This document shows positions 1-6,336 of a stretch of DNA of 6,336 nucleotides, in pieces. This stretch comes from Bacillota bacterium (lineage in GTDB: Bacteria; Bacillota_A; Clostridia; Peptostreptococcales; Anaerovoracaceae): contig JAFYPY010000009.1 in assembly GCA_017547345.1 (NCBI GenBank), positions 1-6,336 of the forward strand, in the 5' to 3' direction. The position numbers and the translations under genes were made by a program. The notes under the pieces were generated by a model. It saw only the letters and a program-made list of their open reading frames with translations. It did not search any database and had not been told where the DNA came from. Positions within the stretch are counted from its first letter, which is position 1. The number at the start of each line of letters is the position of its first letter.

Positions 1-89
1 CGTTCTATCTCCCTTTTGCTAACAGTATTCTCCCCCGAAAGCCCTAGTTGCCTTGCTATATCCTCGAGGTTTTTGTTATTCATACTCAT
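1..89 (-). CDS. Small unrecognised protein, N-terminal part only (gene runs off left edge)
   Basis: Reading the minus strand from an ATG at 87-89 gives 29 codons without a stop up to the window edge, beginning MSMNNKNLEDIARQLGLS and ending in a charged stretch, SKREIE. A GGAGG ribosome binding site (minus strand, 96-100) sits 6 nt before this ATG. A second in-frame ATG two codons later (81-83) is less well spaced. The visible part is hydrophilic and would form helices. The segment LEDIARQLGLS resembles the first helix and turn of small DNA-binding or regulatory helical proteins, but that is too little to assign a family. The gene is divergent from the 84-residue protein gene at 178, with 88 bp between the starts. 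I do not recognise it. Its reality rests on the ribosome binding site, the open frame and the divergent layout; its length and function cannot be judged from this window. Confidence 0.6.
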   Translation of the reverse strand, partial: MSMNNKNLEDIARQLGLSGENTVSKREIE

Positions 90-177
90 CAGTAACCTCC
101 TTCAAACAATTCTTATATATAATATGCACGAAATATTAAAAACTTTCATACTATGAATTATGTCGGGAGGTTTTATT
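90..177. promoter_or_regulatory. Divergent intergenic promoter region with a 13-bp palindrome
   Basis: This AT-rich spacer must carry the start signals for both divergent small genes. For the plus-strand gene a plausible -10 is TACTAT at 149-154, which would leave a leader of about 17 nt; no good -35 is seen. For the minus-strand gene a plausible -10 is TATTAT (minus strand, 124-119), with only a weak TGAAAG match 18 bp upstream. A perfect inverted repeat, TTCATA-C-TATGAA (145-157), overlaps the proposed plus-strand -10. It could be an operator, although 6-bp arms can arise by chance in AT-rich DNA. Promoter positions are guesses from consensus only. Confidence 0.35.
165..171 (+). promoter_or_regulatory. 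Ribosome binding site that fixes the start at 178
   Basis: GGGAGGT lies 7 nt upstream of the ATG at 178-180. An in-frame ATG at 160 would place this Shine-Dalgarno sequence inside the coding region and has no purine-rich site of its own, so 178 is the better start. Confidence 0.75.
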
Positions 178-432
178 ATGCCTAAAAATTCTGAACTTCT
201 TTGGGTTTTCTTCCTTCTTTTGTACCTAAGCAAAAGAAGCGACTTACTTCACCACTTACATAGGATGACTGAGGTCTTAAACAAAATGGATAATATAAGC
301 GGTACTGTAAATTCCATAAGCGATATTAATTCAATTATTCAAAAGGTTGGACCTATGATGGCTGCCTTTAACAGTTTTCAATCCGATATCTCAGATGAAT
401 ACTACGAGGAAAATAGAAATTCCATCTTTTAA
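178..432 (+). CDS. Small unrecognised protein (84 aa) with hydrophobic N-terminus
   Basis: The protein starts MPKNSELLWVFFLLLYLSKR. Residues 6-17 form a short, very hydrophobic segment closed by KR, which suggests a short membrane anchor or a buried helix. There is no lipobox cysteine and no clear signal-peptidase site. The rest is polar and probably helical: a stretch with repeated Leu and His (DLLHHLHRMTEVL), an Asn/Ser/Ile-rich middle (NISGTVNSISDINSIIQ), a GPMMAAFNSF segment, and an acidic, Tyr-rich tail ending in NRNSIF. I do not recognise a family. The start at 178 is chosen for its ribosome binding site; a longer form from 160 would add six residues. The gene is divergent from the partial gene at the left edge and lies 61 bp before fba in the same direction. 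fba appears to have its own promoter, so the two need not be one operon. No catalytic motif is visible; a small membrane-associated or structural role is only a guess. Confidence 0.7.
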   Translation: MPKNSELLWVFFLLLYLSKRSDLLHHLHRMTEVLNKMDNISGTVNSISDINSIIQKVGPMMAAFNSFQSDISDEYYEENRNSIF

Positions 433-455
433 TAAATCCTTTTTTGTTGTATAAT
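427..455 (+). promoter_or_regulatory. Probable fba promoter
   Basis: A consensus -10, TATAAT, is at 450-455. Exactly 17 bp upstream is a poor -35, TTTTAA (427-432), overlapping the stop codon of the preceding small gene. Initiation would be near 462, giving a leader of about 32 nt with the GGAGGT ribosome binding site at 483-488, 5 nt before the ATG of fba. The -10 match is good and the -35 weak. Confidence 0.5.
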
Positions 456-493
456 ATATTAGATTTATTCAATGAAAACATTGGAGGTTTAAG

Positions 494-1423
494 ATGGCAT
501 TAGTAACCACAAAAGAAATGTTCAAAAAAGCTTTAGTTTCAGATTACGCAATTGGAGCTTTTAATGTAAATAATATGGAAATCATTCAGGGTATCGTGGA
601 AGCCGCACAGGAAGAAAAATCACCACTTATTCTTCAGGTTTCTGCAGGCGCTCGTAAGTATGCAAAGCCTGCTTATTTAACAAAATTAGTTGAAGCTGCT
701 ATTCTTGATACAGGTCTTGATATTGCTCTTCATCTAGACCACGGCGAAGATTTTGAAATTTGTAAGAAGTGTGTGGACGATGGTTTCACATCCGTAATGA
801 TCGACGGTTCCAAGCATTCTTTCGAGGACAACATCAAGCTTACAAAGCAGGTTGTAGAATATGCTCACGCTCACGGCGTAGTAGTAGAAGCCGAACTTGG
901 TAAACTTGCCGGTGTTGAAGATAACATCAAGGTTGACGCTCGTTCTGCTACATTTACTGACCCTGATGAAGCTGCTGAATTCGTAGAAAGAACTGGAGTT
1001 GACTCTCTAGCTATTTCCATCGGAACTAGCCACGGTGCATACAAGTTCAAGGGTGAACCTTACTTAGATTATGAAAGACTTCAGAAGATTCACAAATTAA
1101 TCCCTGATACTCCACTTGTACTTCACGGTGCATCCACAGTATTAAAGGAATTCGTTGACAAGTGTAACCAGTACGGTGGTAACATTCCTGGCGCACAGGG
1201 CGTTCCTGAAGATATGATTAGAGAAGCTACTAAGTACGGTATCTGTAAGGTAAACATCGACACTGACCTTAGACTTGCTCTAACAGCAGAAGTTCGTAAA
1301 TATCTATTAGAAAATCCTGCTGAATTTGACCCTCGTAAATACTTAGGACCTGGTAGAGATGCTATCAAGGCTATGGTTTCCCATAAGATTAGAAATGTGC
1401 TTAACGCATCTAACACTTTATAA
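494..1423 (+). CDS. fba: Class II (zinc) fructose-1,6-bisphosphate aldolase
   Basis: This cytoplasmic enzyme interconverts fructose 1,6-bisphosphate with dihydroxyacetone phosphate and glyceraldehyde 3-phosphate in glycolysis and gluconeogenesis. The 309 residues cover a whole class II aldolase TIM barrel. Visible motifs are GAFNVNN (21-27) near the N-terminus; HLDHGEDFE (80-88), which carries the catalytic Asp82 and metal ligand His83; VEAELGKLAG (131-140) with the conserved glutamates; GTSHGAYK (177-184) with metal ligand His180; LHGAS (210-214) with metal ligand His211; and NIDTDLR (254-260), which binds substrate phosphate. The insertion GGNIPGAQGVP (228-238) and the DPRKYLGPGRDAI tail point to the roughly 300-310-residue form of class II enzymes and not to the 350-plus-residue E. 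coli FbaA type. All expected active-site residues are present. The start is supported by GGAGGT 5 nt upstream. It appears to be transcribed alone, with its own -10 and a terminator directly after the stop. Specificity for tagatose or other bisphosphates cannot be fully excluded from sequence, but the glycolytic role is by far the likeliest. Confidence 0.96.
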   Translation: MALVTTKEMFKKALVSDYAIGAFNVNNMEIIQGIVEAAQEEKSPLILQVSAGARKYAKPAYLTKLVEAAILDTGLDIALHLDHGEDFEICKKCVDDGFTSVMIDGSKHSFEDNIKLTKQVVEYAHAHGVVVEAELGKLAGVEDNIKVDARSATFTDPDEAAEFVERTGVDSLAISIGTSHGAYKFKGEPYLDYERLQKIHKLIPDTPLVLHGASTVLKEFVDKCNQYGGNIPGAQGVPEDMIREATKYGICKVNIDTDLRLALTAEVRKYLLENPAEFDPRKYLGPGRDAIKAMVSHKIRNVLNASNTL

Positions 1424-1428
1424 AAAAC

Positions 1429-1469
1429 AAAGACTTTCAGTTTTAATACACTGAAAGTCTTTTTTATTT
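1429..1469. terminator. Intrinsic terminator after fba, probably bidirectional
   Basis: A perfect 12-bp stem (1429-1440 with 1451-1462, core AGACTTTCAG/CTGAAAGTCT) encloses a 10-nt loop and is followed on the plus strand by a T-run (1461-1469, one interruption). It begins 5 nt after the fba stop. On the left side A-runs (1422-1427 and 1429-1430) give a T-rich tail on the minus strand too. The same hairpin can therefore stop transcription of the convergent gene ending at 1473. Confidence 0.9.
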
Positions 1470-1472
1470 GTC

Positions 1473-2039
1473 CTAATTTGTTGCAAAAAAGTTATTATCT
1501 ATTCTTTCCCAATCACTTCTAAGTTGTCCAATATTCCCCTTGAAAATCTCCTTTACTTCTGGCAAATCCCTGAAATCCATAGGTCTAAACAAAGAAGAAT
1601 GCGAACCATCTTCTATGGCTCCCGCCTCCGTCAATGCGTAATGGACAAATTGCGAACAGAAATAATAACCCTTTCTTTCATATCTCTTGTTGAAAAAGCA
1701 CATAGGCAGACCCAAAATGCTATATCTATATTTATCTTTATGGTAATCCATATGTCTAAACAGTCTAACAAGCTTGTTATATGATTTGTCTGTAATTTGA
1801 AGTTCGTATACAGCACAATTCATATCATCGGAGTCACCCATAATCCCATCATAAGCGCTCTCCACAACGAATCCGGCAGGAAGCAGAAGCCTCTTATACT
1901 TTCTGGAAAAAGTATATAACCTATCAAAATTCTTGTCGAGAGAAATAGATGCATGAGTATATTCACTTTTTGTTGCCAAGTAGACAGCCTTTGAGCAAAG
2001 GGTAGTACTCTTGGTCAATAAAATATAAATTTTTTTCAT
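1473..2039 (-). CDS. Permuted NlpC/P60 (YiiX-like) papain-fold protein
   Basis: The 188-residue product (MKKIYILLTKSTTLCSKAV...) has the layout of the circularly permuted NlpC/P60 superfamily typified by YiiX, where the catalytic His precedes the Cys. The candidate His is His29 in SEYTHASISLD, followed by Glu60 in GFVVESAYDG and the candidate nucleophile Cys128 in YYFCSQFVHYALTEAGA. A Pro-Met motif, LFRPMDFRDL, follows as is usual near the end of the domain. Family members are thiol hydrolases or acyltransferases acting on peptides, amides or lipids; the substrate here is unknown. There is no signal peptide or lipobox, and the only hydrophobic N-terminal stretch (IYILL) is short, so a cytoplasmic location is likely. 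An upstream in-frame TTG at 2051 would add four residues but overlaps the ribosome binding site, so the ATG at 2037-2039 is preferred. The gene is convergent with fba and lies downstream of pncB, separated from it by a terminator and its own likely promoter. Domain call fairly firm; enzymatic activity inferred. Confidence 0.8.
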   Translation of the reverse strand: MKKIYILLTKSTTLCSKAVYLATKSEYTHASISLDKNFDRLYTFSRKYKRLLLPAGFVVESAYDGIMGDSDDMNCAVYELQITDKSYNKLVRLFRHMDYHKDKYRYSILGLPMCFFNKRYERKGYYFCSQFVHYALTEAGAIEDGSHSSLFRPMDFRDLPEVKEIFKGNIGQLRSDWERIDNNFFATN

Positions 2040-2044
2040 AAATA

Positions 2045-2049
2045 TCCTC
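2045..2049 (-). promoter_or_regulatory. Ribosome binding site that fixes the start at 2039
   Basis: On the minus strand GAGGA (2049-2045) lies 5 nt before the ATG at 2039. The longer reading from TTG at 2051 would encode this site as part of the protein and has only T-rich sequence in front of it. Confidence 0.7.
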
Positions 2050-2050
2050 A

Positions 2051-2087
2051 AATAAAAATGGTGCTGTCATTTATTGATAGCACCATT
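2051..2087 (-). terminator. Intrinsic terminator of the uvrA-pncB unit
   Basis: On the minus strand a hairpin forms from a 9-bp perfect outer stem (2087-2079 with 2065-2057, AATGGTGCT/AGCACCATT), one A/C mismatch (2078/2066), a 3-bp inner stem (2077-2075 with 2069-2067) and a 5-nt loop. It is followed by TTTTTATTT. It lies 43-79 nt past the pncB stop and ends only 12 nt before the next start codon. It thus separates pncB from the YiiX-like gene while forming part of that gene's leader. Confidence 0.8.
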
Positions 2088-2094
2088 ATATCAT
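2085..2094 (-). promoter_or_regulatory. Extended -10 promoter for the YiiX-like gene
   Basis: The minus strand reads ATGATATAAT (2094-2085), a perfect TGnTATAAT extended -10 element. No good -35 is found 16-18 bp upstream, which extended -10 promoters can tolerate. Initiation would fall near 2078, inside the left arm of the terminator hairpin, leaving a leader of about 39 nt to the ATG at 2039. Confidence 0.5.
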
Positions 2095-2129
2095 TATTTT
2101 GCATTAAATACATTAACAAAATATTAACT

Positions 2130-3563
2130 TTATTTTTTTGAGTGACCAGAAAGAAGATTATTCTTCATATCCCATAATCTCTGTGAAAGGTCTACATAGT
2201 AAGTCTGTGGATTTTCGAAACGCAGAGTTTCACTCCATAGAGTTTCAAGCTGCTGCTGGCAGTATTCTCTAATCTCATCTACAGAAGGACTTTCGTATAC
2301 ACATTCACCCTTATCGAATAGCTGAACATGTAAGTCTCTTACATAGTAATTTGTTACTGTAGTTCTCTTCCATACAGCGTTTGGATCGAAGATCTCGTAC
2401 TCTTCCTGTTCAGGAACAGTTTCCTGTGCAAGAGTAATAACATCGCCTCTAGCCTTACCTGTATCCTTGTCGTAAAGTCTAAATAGATTCTTGAATCCAG
2501 GGTTAGTAATCTTTTCGATATTCTCAGAAATCTTAATCTTTGGAACTGTAACACCATCTGTTTCTAAAGCTACTAGCTTATATACTCCACCAAATACCGG
2601 CTGTGACTTGGCTGTAATTAATCTCTCACCCACACCAAAGGAATCGATGCAAGCGCCTTCCATTATTACGTCTCTAATTATGTATTCGTCTAGTGAGTTT
2701 GAAACAACAATCTGGCAATCTGTTAAGCCTGCTTCATCAAGCATTACTCTAGCTTTCTTAGTTAAGTAAGCCACATCACCGGAGTCAATTCTGATACCCA
2801 TCTTAGCAGGTTTTAATTCCTTAAATACTTTGATAGCATTTGGAACACCAGATTTAAGTACATTATATGTATCTACCAGTAAAATACAATTTTCTGGATA
2901 GATTTCTGCATATTTCTTGAATGCAGAATATTCATCAGGGAACATCTGAACCCAGCTGTGAGCCATAGTTCCTGTTGATTTAATGCCATAATCTCTATCT
3001 GCAATAGTACAAGCTGTCGCTGCACAACCTCCAATGTATGCTGCTCTAGCACCATAGATTGCAGCATCTCCGCCGTGTGCTCTTCTAGTACCAAATTCCA
3101 TTACAGGTCTTCCCATTGCTGCTCTTGCAATTCTGCTTGCCTTTGTAGCAATCAAGCTCTGATGGTTGATTGTAAGCAATATCATTGTTTCTATGAACTG
3201 CGCCTGAATAACAGGACCACGCACTGTCAGAATCGGCTCATGTGGGAAGATAGGTGTGCCTTCTGGCACTGCCCATACATCGCAAGTAAACTTAAAGTTT
3301 GCTAGATAATCAAGGAATTCATCACAGAAAAGATTCTTCTTTCTTAAAAACTCAATATCCTCGTCTGTGAATTTAAGGTTATTTAGGTATTCAATTACCT
3401 GCTCAACCCCAGCCATAATGGCATAACCACCTCCGTCTGGTACACGTCTAAAAAACATGTCGAAGTAAGCTATGTTATCCGCCATACCTGTTTCAAAATA
3501 ACCGTTAGCCATGGTGATTTCATAAAAGTCAGTCAGCATGGTCAGATTCAATCTTTTATCCAT
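2130..3563 (-). CDS. pncB: Nicotinate phosphoribosyltransferase
   Basis: This cytoplasmic enzyme joins nicotinate to PRPP, with ATP hydrolysis, to make nicotinate mononucleotide: the first step of the Preiss-Handler route that salvages NAD. The 477-residue length fits the longer bacterial form. Visible motifs are the N-terminal LTDFYEITMANGYF (10-23); FFRRVPDGGGYAI (37-49); EFGTRRAHGGDAA (156-168), with the arginines of the substrate site; GTMAHSWVQ (198-206), whose His202 matches the histidine phosphorylated by ATP in this family; DTYN (231-234); RIDSGD (258-263) and SNSLDE (288-293), phosphate and ribose contacts in the type II phosphoribosyltransferase barrel; and FGVGERL (309-315). The ATG is preceded by GGAGG at 3571-3575 with 7 nt spacing. 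It follows uvrA by 22 bp with no terminator visible between them, so the two are probably co-transcribed; a terminator follows it. A nicotinamide-specific relative is unlikely given the full nicotinate-type motif set. No broken or missing residue was noticed. Confidence 0.95.
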   Translation of the reverse strand: MDKRLNLTMLTDFYEITMANGYFETGMADNIAYFDMFFRRVPDGGGYAIMAGVEQVIEYLNNLKFTDEDIEFLRKKNLFCDEFLDYLANFKFTCDVWAVPEGTPIFPHEPILTVRGPVIQAQFIETMILLTINHQSLIATKASRIARAAMGRPVMEFGTRRAHGGDAAIYGARAAYIGGCAATACTIADRDYGIKSTGTMAHSWVQMFPDEYSAFKKYAEIYPENCILLVDTYNVLKSGVPNAIKVFKELKPAKMGIRIDSGDVAYLTKKARVMLDEAGLTDCQIVVSNSLDEYIIRDVIMEGACIDSFGVGERLITAKSQPVFGGVYKLVALETDGVTVPKIKISENIEKITNPGFKNLFRLYDKDTGKARGDVITLAQETVPEQEEYEIFDPNAVWKRTTVTNYYVRDLHVQLFDKGECVYESPSVDEIREYCQQQLETLWSETLRFENPQTYYVDLSQRLWDMKNNLLSGHSKK

Positions 3564-3585
3564 TTGGATGCCTCCGTTTTCTCTG

Positions 3586-6336
3586 CTATAAAAGCTTTTT
3601 TAAAAAATGTCCTGTATAAGATTCCTCACACTGAGCAACCTCTTCAGGAGTTCCCGTTGTCACAATGGTTCCTCCTCTGCTACCCCCGTCAGGGCCTAGA
3701 TCGATAATATGGTCTGCCCTCTTTATGACATCGAGATTGTGTTCTATTACTACTACTGTATTTCCTGCATCTACTAACCTATCTAATACTGTAATAAGTT
3801 TGTCCACATCGGCAAAATGCAAGCCCGTAGTCGGCTCGTCAAGAATATACAAAGTTTTGCCAGTACTTCTCTTAGAAAGTTCTGACGCAAGCTTAACTCT
3901 CTGGGCTTCTCCACCACTAAGCTGTGTAGATGGCTGGCCTAATTTAATATAGCCAAGTCCTACTTCCTCAAGAGTTTTTAGCTGTTTTACAACGCTTGGT
4001 ATGTTCTTAAAAAATTCTACTCCTTCACTGACACTCATGTCAAGTACATCAAAGATACTCTTTCCTTTATACTTAACTTCTAGCGTCTCTCTATTGTATC
4101 TATGTCCCTTACACACTTCGCAAGGCACATAAACATCTGGAAGGAAGTGCATCTCAATCTTTATTATACCATCTCCACTGCAGGCTTCGCAACGCCCACC
4201 TTTAACATTAAAGCTAAATCTTCCCTTTCCGAAACCTCTCATCTTCGCTTCTGGAAGGTTTGCAAACAAGTCTCTTATTCCTGTAAACATACCTGTGTAT
4301 GTGGCAGGATTGGATCTTGGCGTTCTTCCTATAGGTGACTGGTCAATATCAATTACCTTATCAATGTTTTCGATTCCTAGGATTTCGTCGTGTTCGCCAG
4401 GCTCGTCTAGAGTCTTATTAGTAATTTTTGAAACTCCTTTGTATAGGATTTCATTAATTAAACTACTCTTACCAGAACCAGATACACCCGTAACGCAAAT
4501 AAATTTTCCAAGAGGGAATTCCACATCCACATTCTTTAGGTTATTCTGTCTCGCACCCTTAATGGTAAGAGTCTTTCCGTTTCCTTCTCTACGCTTTGAT
4601 GGAACATAAATCTTCTTTTCGCCGGAAAGATATTGGCCTGTAAGTGATTCTTTGCATGCCTTTATATCATCCACAGTTCCTTGCGCAACAAGCTCACCGC
4701 CGTGAATTCCAGCGCCTGGACCAATATCTATGATGTGGTCAGCCGCATACATAGTGTCTTCATCGTGCTCTACGACGATTAATGTGTTACCTATATCAGT
4801 TAAGTGTCTTAAAGTCCCAAGAAGTTTTTCGTTATCCTTCTGATGAAGGCCGATGCTTGGTTCGTCCAAGATATATAAAACGCCAACTAAGCTTGAGCCA
4901 ATCTGAGTTGCAAGTCTAATTCGCTGAGATTCACCGCCTGAAAGTGTTCCAGCTGCACGGCTCAAAGTCAAATAATCAAGACCTACATCAATCAAGAATT
5001 TTAGTCGCGCCTTAATTTCTTTCAGTACCTGATGTGCAATTTTTTGTTCTTTTTCTGTCAGTTCAAGACCTTCTACGAAGTCTAGCGCTTCTTTGATTGA
5101 CATTTCAGAAAAGTCTGCAATGTTAATTCCTCCTACAGTAACCGCTAGAACCTCTGGTTTTAGCCTTTTCCCCTGACAAGAAGGACATAGGTCGATAGAC
5201 ATATATTCATCCATCTTATTTTTGAAATAATCAGATGTAGTCTCTCTATATCTTCTTTCGATGTTGTTTATTACGCCTTCGAAAGGTCTATTCATAAGTG
5301 TCTTAGAACCAGTATTAGCACTTGTATAGTAATAAACAAGGTTTCTCTCACCAGTTCCGTATAAAAGCTCTTTTACAAAGATTTCTGGTAAATCAATAAG
5401 CGGCTTATTGATATCCACTCCATGATCCTCTGCGAGAGCATTTACTTGCTGACGATAGAAGCCACTAAACTCCATAGACCCAAACACTGTACTTAACGCC
5501 CCGTCAGGAATACTAAGGTCGTATCTTATAATCTTGTCCGGATTTAGTTTCTGTGTGTATCCAATACCATTACACACCGGACACGCACCAAATGGAGCAT
5601 TAAATGAGAACATTCTAGGTTCCAATTCCTCAATGCTCACGCCGTGATCTGGACACGCAAACTTGCTACTAAAAGTCTTTTCGTAATGCCAATCGTAGTA
5701 ATCACCGATGATATTAACCAACCCTTCACCATGTGACATTGCTAGTTCACATGCCTCTGAAATTCTTCCTTCTTGGCCGGGCTTTACTACGATTCTATCT
5801 ATAACGATTTCAATAGTATGCTTAAAAGTCTTTTCAAGCTTTATTTCATCCTCATCAAGCAAGAAAGTTTCACCATCAATTCTCACACGGCTAAAACCTT
5901 CTTTTCTTATCTTCTCGATAACTTTTTCATGTTCGCCTTTTCTTCCTCTAACCACAGGAGCTAAAACTAGAAGCTTTGTTCTTTCCTCAAACTCCATAAT
6001 AGCATCGACTATCTGGTCTACGGACTGGCTTGTAATCTCTTTTCCGCAAATAGGGCAATGTGGCTTACCAATTCTCGCATATAGTAGTCTAAGATAGTCA
6101 TGGATTTCTGTAACTGTACCTACCGTTGAACGAGGGTTTCTGCTAGTCGTTTTCTGGTCGATAGAAATGGCGGGAGACAGCCCTTCAATGTACTCAACAT
6201 CTGGTTTTTCCATCTGTCCAAGGAACTGACGCGCATAGGATGACAAACTTTCCATATATCTACGCTGACCTTCTGCATATATAGTGTCGAATGCAAGTGA
6301 AGATTTGCCGGAGCCGGAAAGCCCAGTAAGCACGAC
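3586..6336 (-). CDS. uvrA: UvrA, excinuclease ABC subunit A (5' end outside window)
   Basis: UvrA is the damage-recognition ATPase of nucleotide excision repair; as a dimer it binds distorted DNA and loads UvrB. The frame is open to the right edge (916 visible residues, first GTC). The visible start is almost at Walker A, so roughly the first 25-30 residues are missing. A GTG at 6331-6333 is internal and not the start. Counting visible residues: Walker [10 protein letters not shown] (5-13); CPIC (94-97); a zinc module with CPDH (228-231) and CPVC (252-255); CPSC (384-387); ABC signature LSGGESQR (465-472); Walker B LYILDEP (487-493) with His524 of the switch; second Walker [10 protein letters not shown] (617-625); the [17 protein letters not shown] motif; a C4 zinc finger CEAC/CEVC (716, 719, 739, 742); second signature LSGGEAQR (806-813); second Walker B LYILDEP (829-835) and His866. 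Both ATPase halves are intact. In the first zinc module the second ligand position is His (CPDH) where E. coli UvrA has Cys. pncB follows after 22 bp. In many bacteria uvrB lies upstream of uvrA; here that is beyond the edge. Confidence 0.97.
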   Translation of the reverse strand, partial: VVLTGLSGSGKSSLAFDTIYAEGQRRYMESLSSYARQFLGQMEKPDVEYIEGLSPAISIDQKTTSRNPRSTVGTVTEIHDYLRLLYARIGKPHCPICGKEITSQSVDQIVDAIMEFEERTKLLVLAPVVRGRKGEHEKVIEKIRKEGFSRVRIDGETFLLDEDEIKLEKTFKHTIEIVIDRIVVKPGQEGRISEACELAMSHGEGLVNIIGDYYDWHYEKTFSSKFACPDHGVSIEELEPRMFSFNAPFGACPVCNGIGYTQKLNPDKIIRYDLSIPDGALSTVFGSMEFSGFYRQQVNALAEDHGVDINKPLIDLPEIFVKELLYGTGERNLVYYYTSANTGSKTLMNRPFEGVINNIERRYRETTSDYFKNKMDEYMSIDLCPSCQGKRLKPEVLAVTVGGINIADFSEMSIKEALDFVEGLELTEKEQKIAHQVLKEIKARLKFLIDVGLDYLTLSRAAGTLSGGESQRIRLATQIGSSLVGVLYILDEPSIGLHQKDNEKLLGTLRHLTDIGNTLIVVEHDEDTMYAADHIIDIGPGAGIHGGELVAQGTVDDIKACKESLTGQYLSGEKKIYVPSKRREGNGKTLTIKGARQNNLKNVDVEFPLGKFICVTGVSGSGKSSLINEILYKGVSKITNKTLDEPGEHDEILGIENIDKVIDIDQSPIGRTPRSNPATYTGMFTGIRDLFANLPEAKMRGFGKGRFSFNVKGGRCEACSGDGIIKIEMHFLPDVYVPCEVCKGHRYNRETLEVKYKGKSIFDVLDMSVSEGVEFFKNIPSVVKQLKTLEEVGLGYIKLGQPSTQLSGGEAQRVKLASELSKRSTGKTLYILDEPTTGLHFADVDKLITVLDRLVDAGNTVVVIEHNLDVIKRADHIIDLGPDGGSRGGTIVTTGTPEEVAQCEESYTGHFLKKLL

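Noticed and set aside
121..137. AATAT/ATATT inverted repeat near the divergent promoters
   Set aside because: Only 5-bp arms of pure A and T in AT-rich DNA; expected by chance.
433..493. Possible riboswitch or leader RNA before fba
   Set aside because: Only 61 bp separate the genes and the expected leader is about 32 nt, too short for a known riboswitch; no stable hairpin is seen.
1123..1416. Minus-strand open frame of 97 codons inside fba
   Set aside because: It lies wholly antisense to the conserved aldolase C-terminus, has no ribosome binding site worth noting, and its translation has no recognisable features.
1524..1784. Plus-strand open frame of 86 codons opposite the YiiX-like gene
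   Set aside because: The minus strand encodes a protein with clear His and Cys motifs; the plus-strand translation shows no domain and no ribosome binding site.
5708..6097. Plus-strand open frame of 129 codons inside uvrA
   Set aside because: Antisense to strongly conserved UvrA sequence; its Ser/Ile/Phe-rich, low-complexity translation is typical of a shadow frame.
6331..6333. GTG as the start of uvrA
   Set aside because: It would begin the protein almost at Walker A, losing the first strand of the nucleotide-binding domain, and the frame stays open to the window edge. The real start is outside.

Overview
The window looks like core chromosome from a low-GC Gram-positive anaerobe, most likely of the class Clostridia. 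Pointers are the AT-rich DNA, strong GGAGG-type ribosome binding sites, frequent AGA arginine codons, intrinsic terminators with T-tracts, and the sequence style of the aldolase, UvrA and nicotinate phosphoribosyltransferase. This placement is inferred from sequence character and not from a search. I see no mobile element, CRISPR array, tRNA or rRNA.

Layout. Positions 1-89 hold the 5' end of a small minus-strand gene that runs off the left edge. It is divergent from a plus-strand gene for an 84-residue protein with a hydrophobic N-terminus (178-432). I recognise neither, and they share an 88-bp AT-rich intergenic region containing a perfect 13-bp palindrome. Next on the plus strand is fba, class II fructose-bisphosphate aldolase (494-1423), with its own likely promoter and an intrinsic terminator that can also serve the convergent gene. 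From 1473 to the right edge everything is on the minus strand. In transcription order these are uvrA (incomplete at its 5' end, 6336-3586), pncB (3563-2130), an intrinsic terminator, and a gene for a permuted NlpC/P60 (YiiX-like) papain-fold protein (2039-1473).

How the genes work together. fba is a glycolytic gene. uvrA and pncB are 22 bp apart, each intact where visible, and pncB has its own strong ribosome binding site, so they probably share a transcript. UvrA is the damage sensor of nucleotide excision repair and PncB starts NAD salvage from nicotinate; a functional link is possible but not shown by sequence. The YiiX-like gene seems separately controlled: an extended -10 sequence lies on the upstream arm of the pncB terminator. 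A transcript starting there would lack most of that arm and escape termination.

Two apparent long-ORF starts should be shortened on ribosome-binding-site grounds: 160 to 178 for the small plus-strand gene, and the TTG at 2051 to the ATG at 2039 for the YiiX-like gene. I did not find a convincing new biological system. The most interesting places are the terminator/promoter overlap at 2051-2094 and the unrecognised divergent small-gene pair at the left end.
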